NCBI GenBank assembly: GCA_022818135.1
Contig: JAFMSR010000015.1
Span: 5,840,275 to 5,904,274 of the forward strand
Origin: Saxidomus purpurata
Lineage: Eukaryota > Mollusca > Bivalvia > Venerida > Veneridae
Length of the DNA: 64,000 nt
Direction of reading: 5' to 3'
Below the pieces are notes generated by a model. It ran no database searches. It was not told the DNA's origin and worked only from the letters and a program-made list of their open reading frames with translations. Shown one piece after another: positions 57,683 through 64,000 of this stretch; within the stretch, counting starts at the first letter, position 1; each line of letters starts with the position of its first letter. Both the position numbers and the translations under genes were made by a program.

Positions 57683-58712
57683 CAGGAACGTAGAATATGC
57701 GTTCCTGATCAAATCGACCATTTAATGACAATTTAATTAAATAACAAATCAAACTAAAATTATTCATTGTATTAAGACTATAATCTCCACCGGTAGTAGA
57801 CAGTAACATGCAGATCTGTAAATAAAAAACCTTTAACATATTCATTTTTGAAATAAACATTTTGGTGTTGGTCTTCAGTGTCTTAGTTTGAGCATTTTTT
57901 ATCCTTCTAAATGGGTTTTCAGGCAGAAATTGATTAAAGTTGATTTTCATTTTTGTCATTAAATCTTTATAGCTGTTTCAACAATTTTCAAGATGGTAGC
58001 CTTTTTCGTTTTCCAGAAACCAACCAATTGAACGTATCAGCCAATCAGAATGCTCAATTTCTCAACAGCCAATCATTCGTCAGCAGTCTTTTTTCGGTCC
58101 GGTCCAATAAATAAGTGGCCTAGGTTTTTGTTATTGGCCCCGTCTTTCAATTTTATTATAACTTCTGTCTATTTCATTACGTCATACCGAACTTTCTGTA
58201 TCATCGATAATTTGAGAAGCGATAAAATTAACCATATGAAATAAAGAAGGAAAAACAATTTAAATTGTAATATATTAAAAACTAATTAAGATATCGTTTT
58301 ACTTCCAACGGCATAATTAACTTTAATTCTTTAGCTATCGTGTGAACAGTTTCTTTTTAATAATAAAATAATTTTATTTTTGGTCCTTTTTTGAGTTAAA
58401 CACAGTACCTTCTGTCAACATAGACATATAGGAAAACTTGCAGGTTTTTCATCATATCTTAACTTCGATTTGTGATTACTGATTCGATATACAAAATATC
58501 AAATTACTTCCAACGGCTTTAGCTGGATAGTTTATTCAGCTTTACAAATATATATTTTATGTTAAAATCATACTCGAGCATTTTGGTCCTTTTTTAAAGA
58601 TTTTTATACATACTGTATATTTTTTGCGATCAATTTTAAGATTGTTAATATTTGCGAGCGTGTGTGATAAATGGGGCCATAAAACCAGTCACGTGTAACT
58701 GCGTCTGCCACA
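57683..58712. other. Non-coding stretch
   Basis: Two loosely similar parts, around 58300 and 58505, each have TTACTTCCAACGGC and GGTCCTTTTTTGA-like phrases, so an old tandem repeat is likely. The 95-codon minus frame at 57672-57959 has no domain. Confidence 0.4.
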
Positions 58713-59010
58713 GTCAGCCCGGATAGCTCAATAGGTATAGCACGAGACTTGTAATCTCGGGGTTGTGGGTTCGATTCCCAGGGCTGACCAACTAAAATTA
58801 CTAACAGTCTTTCGGATGAGACTTTAAAACCGAGGTCCCATGTACGGGTGAAAACCTGGCATGATAAAGAACCAGGGGTGTCTCTGGAATTGGGACGCTT
58901 TCTGTATCTTGCACTATCCCCCGAAAACCTAAAATAACTAAACTCTTCTGGGGGCGTTGGTCATATGGGAAACCGGTACCAATGATAAAACCCTAATATA
59001 CCATACCATG
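58713..59010 (+). mobile_element. SINE family 3 with tRNA-Thr(UGU)-like head
   Basis: The head 58713-58788 has a perfect 7-bp acceptor stem (GTCAGCC/GGCTGAC), a perfect 5-bp anticodon stem (CGAGA/TCTCG) and the loop CTTGTAA, giving anticodon TGT. Box B is GGTTCGATTCCC. The D stem is poor. A body follows with GGATGAGACTTTAAAACCGA, AAAGAACCAGGGGTGTCTCT, CTTGCACTATCCCC and GGGGGCGT. The body shows that this is a SINE and not a plain tRNA gene. Confidence 0.75.
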
Positions 59011-60200
59011 CGTCTGCCACACGGGATAAATCAATATATTGGTTTTTAAAATATCATAAGGGAGATGTGAAAGTTGACTTGATTCTAACTTAGGTAAAAG
59101 GGGAAATTGCGTTTTTCCTTTGGCCATTATACCGAACGATAAAAGACATTATTTAACACCTTAATTGGAATAAAATAATATTAACAAAATTGTTTTAAAT
59201 GCAGAGCACAACATCATTAAAACATTTTTATATGATTTAGTGAATATTGAATGTAAAATGAGGTGCGTAGAATATACGAATCCAGTGATTGTAATAATAA
59301 TTGTTCACAATTATACTTTTTCATAAAAAGACAGGTACACTGTCTTATCAAATCAAATCCCCGGGGGTCACAGAATAGTGAAAAGCACTATTTAAAGTTA
59401 GACATATATAAAATTAATCTCTGTCCGAGTGATTGAAAAGGAGAAAAAACATAAATAGTAATTATTTTTTACATTTCATAAACTAACTTTAAAATTTGCT
59501 TTAGTTAATGACAACATTATTATTACTGATACATAAGGGTCTTCGCTCTTTAAACTTGTATAATATTATGAAAAATTATATAAACTATCTTTTGTATAAT
59601 TATATAAATTACATTCAGACATTTAGTAAAATATATACGTTTCACTGACAATTGTTTTCTTTTTTCAAATAAGAAAGTTGAATTGTTATATGAAGCATAA
59701 AACAAAACCCAATATACAGCTTAAAGTATCTTATTACATGTCATTATAAATGTTACAAAATGTCCGGCCATAAAATATCAATAACTGAGCAGACGGGTCT
59801 ATCATTCGGAAGTGTTCGAGTGCGCCAGTTAGAAAAATAAAATATGCATACACGTTTAAGAAACACTAAAAACGAGTATTGTTATTTTTTTTTAGAAACG
59901 ATATAACCATGTTTTATTTTCGTTAATAGTTGGTGTCGCGTATGTGCTATGCTGTTCTTTTCAGTAAAACTGACAACATTTTGCTATAGTGCAATGACAG
60001 TTATGATTTTAGATTTAAAACGGACCAAATTAATGAAGTCTCAGAAAAAAGGGGAAATGTTATATTTTATTGAGCCGTTATGATTATAAAATAACTTCAT
60101 TAGTTTAAATTTCTGCACGAGTAATTACAGCGCCGCTATATAAACATATAGAATAGTAAATTAGAGGTGTGTATTAGCCTTGGTTGTGACACTCTGCTAA
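59011..60200. other. Non-coding stretch
   Basis: AT-rich with no recognised feature. Confidence 0.4.
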
Positions 60201-60205
60201 ATGTT

Positions 60206-60470
60206 GGAGCGAATCAGTGGTATAGTTGTTAACGCTCTGGGTAATCCAGGGATCGCAGGTTCGAAACGCGCTCCTGTATTAACATAACTGATGGTCTTCC
60301 GAATGAGACATAAAACCGAGGTCCGAAGTATCGGCACTGTGCATTTGGCATATGAAAGAACTAGGGGCTGTCTCTGGAACGTTCTTGCATTATCCTCTGA
60401 AAACTAAAACGGGGGCGTATGGATTATCCGGTACAAACGATAAAACTCTCAAATACATGTTCATACATGC
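60206..60470 (+). mobile_element. SINE family 3 with a different tRNA-like head
   Basis: Head 60206-60274: acceptor GGAGCG/CGCTCC, box A-like ATCAGTGGTATAGTTG, box B AGGTTCGAAACGC. The body matches 58789-59010: GAATGAGACATAAAACCGAG, AAAGAACTAGGGGCTGTCTC, CTTGCATTATCC and GGGGGCGT. The heads do not match each other. Confidence 0.7.
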
Positions 60471-61590
60471 GATATGATATGCTGGAAACTTATTAAAAAT
60501 ATGCAAGGAACGCGTGTCCGTGAAACAGAGACAGGAAATTGCTTTACCCGCAGGCAATATCCAGATAATAGATAGGCAATAAAACGATTAAGGGTCATAA
60601 AACTGATCAATACAGTAACTCTTCAATGCTTTGGCTTATAGCGTAAAATGGCAGTACCTTTATTATCGATTTTGTGCCGTTATCAAAATGATAAGATAAG
60701 TTAGACATGCGGGTAGTTAACGAATATTAGAGCCAATAAACAAAAGTTATCTAATACAGACGTTTATAAGTCTTTGCATGTACATGTGCATTCAGATCTG
60801 TTTTCCAAAGAAACATACCCTTTTTGCTCATTTAAAAAAAATTGAACATAGTTTAATGTATAACTAATGAAAACTTTTTGCATGACTGTTTTTCATTAAA
60901 GGACACTAAATCTTTTAATTAAAATAAAGATAATAATTTTTATTGCACTGTCAGAAGAAGGCCATAAAAATATCATTTTAAATAATTCATTGTCTAAAAA
61001 CCGTTTGTTATTCACATTAACTGTTTTATTGTGTACAAGGTATGCATACAAAGATATGACTATGTTAATAAGTATATTTCAAAATCGCATATTTTTGACA
61101 TATTACTTGCAATATGCAAATTATTCACTTTTCTATGCATACTTCATGTACACGAGACCTTTTAGATCGTGACATTTACCTGAAGGCATGTGCCATACAA
61201 AGGAGACAAAATTTCAAACATCTTATTATAATAACAAAATCAGCCCTAAAATATTGCCGTTCTCTCATTTATTACAGTAACAGTTATAACTGACCGTAAT
61301 ACAATTTAGTAAACAAGCATGCATAGAAAACAAGCTTGTAAGAAACACTTCTGTTATTGACAGACACTACAATCTACAATCGATGTAAACTAAATAAATT
61401 TAAACTGATTGACAGATAGAAATGAAAATAGTTTTCACAAATTGAGTGGATTTTTTAATTTTCACTCGCCTGAGTAGAAATAACACATCACTATTTTCCA
61501 CTTAATTCAATAGGAACACAACTCTAAAGCAAGTGGTCAAGACCTTGTTAGTCCAAAACTTATACGGTATGGCGCAGCAGAGCTATCCGA
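60471..61590. other. Non-coding stretch
   Basis: No gene or repeat recognised. Frame 60990-61172 is AT-driven. Confidence 0.4.
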
Positions 61591-61599
61591 ACTCATTTT

Positions 61600-63475
61600 A
61601 ATTCTTTAACATGTTTGTAGCTCATTCCTATTTCCCACCTTCCTGGAAACAAGACAACGTAACATCTACATGTATATTCAAAAATGAAGATCCATCTAAA
61701 ACATCTAACTGTCGTACAATATCTCTTCTCAGATGATTTGGTAGGCTCATGGAACGTTGTATACAATTCCCTCGTATCTAAGAGCCATCTCACGTGCCTT
61801 AAATGTAGCTTAAAAGATTATAAAAGGTAATTAAACCGTAAATCTACTAACATTCATTTACAATGACATCTTGAAGGCTCTTTACGAAGGTATGGAAGCG
61901 TGTGTCGTATTCTGCGACACCTCTAAAACCTTTGACCGGGTATGGCACCGTGGTTTACTTTTTTGGTTTCAGTGGCTTTCATCTTCAATGGATTTTGTCA
62001 TGTTGTCATCCCGTAGAAAATGTTTGTTATACGCAAACGCTTCTGTTTGGTCACCCGTCAATGCTGGTGTGCCTCAATAATCTACTAGTACACTTTAATC
62101 CTTCATTTCTTGATCTATGTTAATGACATTGCGTGTAACATTGGTTTCAACACCGCCGATTTGCCAACGACACTAGTCTCTACATTGTTGTCGAAGATAC
62201 AACTGCTGCATCATCTATTATCAATACCGATCTTGAAACTGTCACTCTTGTTTTCAAGCTTTAGCTTGGTTAGTGACGTCAATCATATATGATACTCGTT
62301 CGCAAACTGTCATAGCCTCCTCATTCTACGATGTTCATGAACGATGTACCAATCACAGAAGTAAAACATCACAAGCATCGGCCTACCTCTCTCCTCGGAC
62401 TGCACACGTTCATCTTACATCGCTGCTACTCTGAAAAAAGCATGACAAAGAATCGGCATCATGATGTCTTTAACGTTTGTTCCCAATCTTTCAAGCCTTG
62501 AACGAATGTACTTTTTCTTTATTCGACCTCTTTTTGAGTATGCTGACGTTGTGTGGGACAATTGCACCTATGCTCTGAAATCTGACATCAAGGCTGTACA
62601 AAGAAGCAGTTTGCATTGTTACATGTGCCAGCAAACTCTGTAACATTCAGAAACAGACCACAATTCACTTCCACAAGTATTGAAACTCAGCTTCCTTAAC
62701 AACTTTTTTGTTTTATCTCTACTGAATAAATATATAGCTAGACCTAGCCCTCTTTTCAATTCAGGTACGAGAAATGGCCAAATACTTCATACTTGTTTAC
62801 GTCTCGGGTGTACGACCTCCAAAAAAGATCACTAACTGAACCTTCCTAATATTCTTTTGGCGAGACTGCAGGTTGGTCACTATCTGTTTGATGTCGAAAA
62901 TACTAGTACTTCGAGAAAACTTCCTTTCTGATACACCATGCCCATTGACAACATATACTCTTCTAAACGTCAACGACTACCTTTCTTTTCACTAGAACTT
63001 GTTCCTTTTCGCTGACGTACTGTGATTTATCCTCGCAGCAACAATACGTAGGCCGGCAAATCTTTTCTGTTGATGAATGCACCTACAGTCGTGAGCAAGA
63101 TAACCCCTCAAAAATCATAAACAACCAAAGTCAAAGAAGTACAAAATTGTATTATTAAACTTATTCGACTAATTAGTTTTTTTTTTAAATCATTATAATA
63201 TAACAAAGATATTACTTCTTTGACAGACGTGTTATTCCCCACCTGATAAATTTTAGACTTATTTATGTACAAAATGTACATGTCTTCATTTTCAAGCCAT
63301 GTTTCCTATCTATAGTATTGTATATGTATAAATGATTTCTATATGCAGAGGAATTTACATCAGTTTTAATTAACTTGTTTTCCAATCCATTATGTTTTTT
63401 CTATATTTCGTTTTATATGTACATGTGACGTGAATGTATACTTGCATACTTATTGTGGAAATAAAGTTTGAACCA
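61600..63475 (+). pseudogene. Heavily decayed LINE (second RT family)
   Basis: Shifted plus frames carry, in order: FFNMFVAHSYFPPSWKQDNV and SKTSNCRTISLL (about 61605-61735), CVVFCDTSKTFDRVWHRGLL (61900-61960), SVWSPVNAGVPQ (62045-62080), FLIYVNDIACNIG (62105-62150), RMYFFFIRPLFEYADVVWDN (62505-62565). This is the standard RT order. The catalytic YxDD is lost. The 3' tail GGAAATAAAGTTTGAACC is near 63457. Many stops and frameshifts make it clearly dead. Confidence 0.8.
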
Positions 63476-64000
63476 AAACTCCTGTACACACTCGTATATA
63501 TCAAGTATTCAATCTGTGTCACGGTCGCTCCGGTTGACATACTACGAATTAATTTTAAAGTCCCATGATCACTTTGAAATTACTCATACAGGATAATGAT
63601 GATAAAAATTGTATTCTGTTTACTAATATACAATGTTGACGTGCGCCTTTCTTGCTTATTCGTGTTGGTATACGTTCCTGTGTTAAAGTCCCATGGGCAC
63701 AATTACAAATAGCTCTTATTTTACCAAGAAAGATGTCTTACCGGTGGAAATGACCTTTATTTGTACCAAAACGTTCCTAACTTTGCTTTTAAAGCGTTAG
63801 AAATATGGCGTAGTGTCTTTTCAACTATATTGCTAACAATAAGAAGGCTTTCTGGCAACTCTTTTTCGAGAAGAAACGACTTGAATACGTTCTAAAGAAA
63901 CGTATATGTCAAGTGAATAGAACATGGTTCTATCAATATCCCGGCAGTAAATTTATTTTTCTATATCAGTAAATTCAAAGTGATTCTGTGACTTTAACAT
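63476..64000. other. Non-coding stretch at the right edge
   Basis: Two parts carry AAAGTCCCATG (about 63560 and 63685), maybe an old repeat. No gene. Confidence 0.35.

Noticed and set aside
58713..58788. Functional tRNA-Thr gene
   Set aside because: Acceptor and anticodon stems are good, but the D stem is poor and a SINE body follows directly. A similar body lies behind another head at 60.2 kb.

Overview
The window looks like AT-rich nuclear DNA of a bivalve mollusc. It holds three intron-containing genes set in a dense field of degraded retrotransposons, SINEs, miniature inverted-repeat elements, foldback palindromes and minisatellites. The bivalve assignment is an inference. It rests on a coiled-coil C1q-domain gene (a family greatly expanded in bivalves), on LINE ORFs of a type common in mollusc genomes, and on dispersed repeats I associate with bivalves. 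I cannot name the species. No bacterial operon, rRNA gene, CRISPR array or confident free-standing tRNA gene is visible.

Region by region. 1-4.4 kb: C-terminal parts of three or four LINE copies on both strands. 4.4-11.4 kb: dispersed repeats, a 21-bp minisatellite, two MITEs, a tRNA-derived SINE and the tail of a mariner-type transposase. 12.05-17.6 kb: a two-exon secreted coiled-coil/C1q gene on the plus strand (12945-13731 joined to 17166-17575), with one decayed copy of its first exon upstream and two truncated tandem copies downstream. 18.3-18.8 kb: a 500-bp A/T-only tract. 18.9-24.5 kb: SINEs, an ~855-bp palindrome, and tandem repeats. 25.1-31.5 kb: a three-exon FkbM-type methyltransferase gene on the plus strand with an N-terminal membrane anchor. 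Its 4.7-kb first intron carries a LINE and a foldback element built of 21-bp minisatellite arms. 31.8-33.2 kb: about 16 copies of a 90-bp satellite. 35.4-53.15 kb: a minus-strand gene that I assembled from ten exons whose splice phases all agree. It gives about 1,090 codons: a cytoplasmic segment, one membrane span, a His-rich stretch, two large Thr/Ser-rich mucin-like exons, an Ig domain and a second, degenerate Ig-like region. 50.8-52.0 kb (inside an intron of that gene): a 164-bp tandem-repeat element. 57-64 kb: dispersed repeats, two SINEs sharing a body but carrying different tRNA-like heads, and a decayed LINE.

The three genes are separate transcription units and nothing suggests they form a pathway. 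Two encode proteins expected at the cell surface or outside the cell (C1q, mucin-Ig). The third is a predicted membrane-anchored methyltransferase facing the secretory lumen. The most novel items are the mucin-Ig gene, the C1q exon duplications and the foldback minisatellite. Splice sites, domain calls and repeat families were read by eye, without alignment, expression data or database search.
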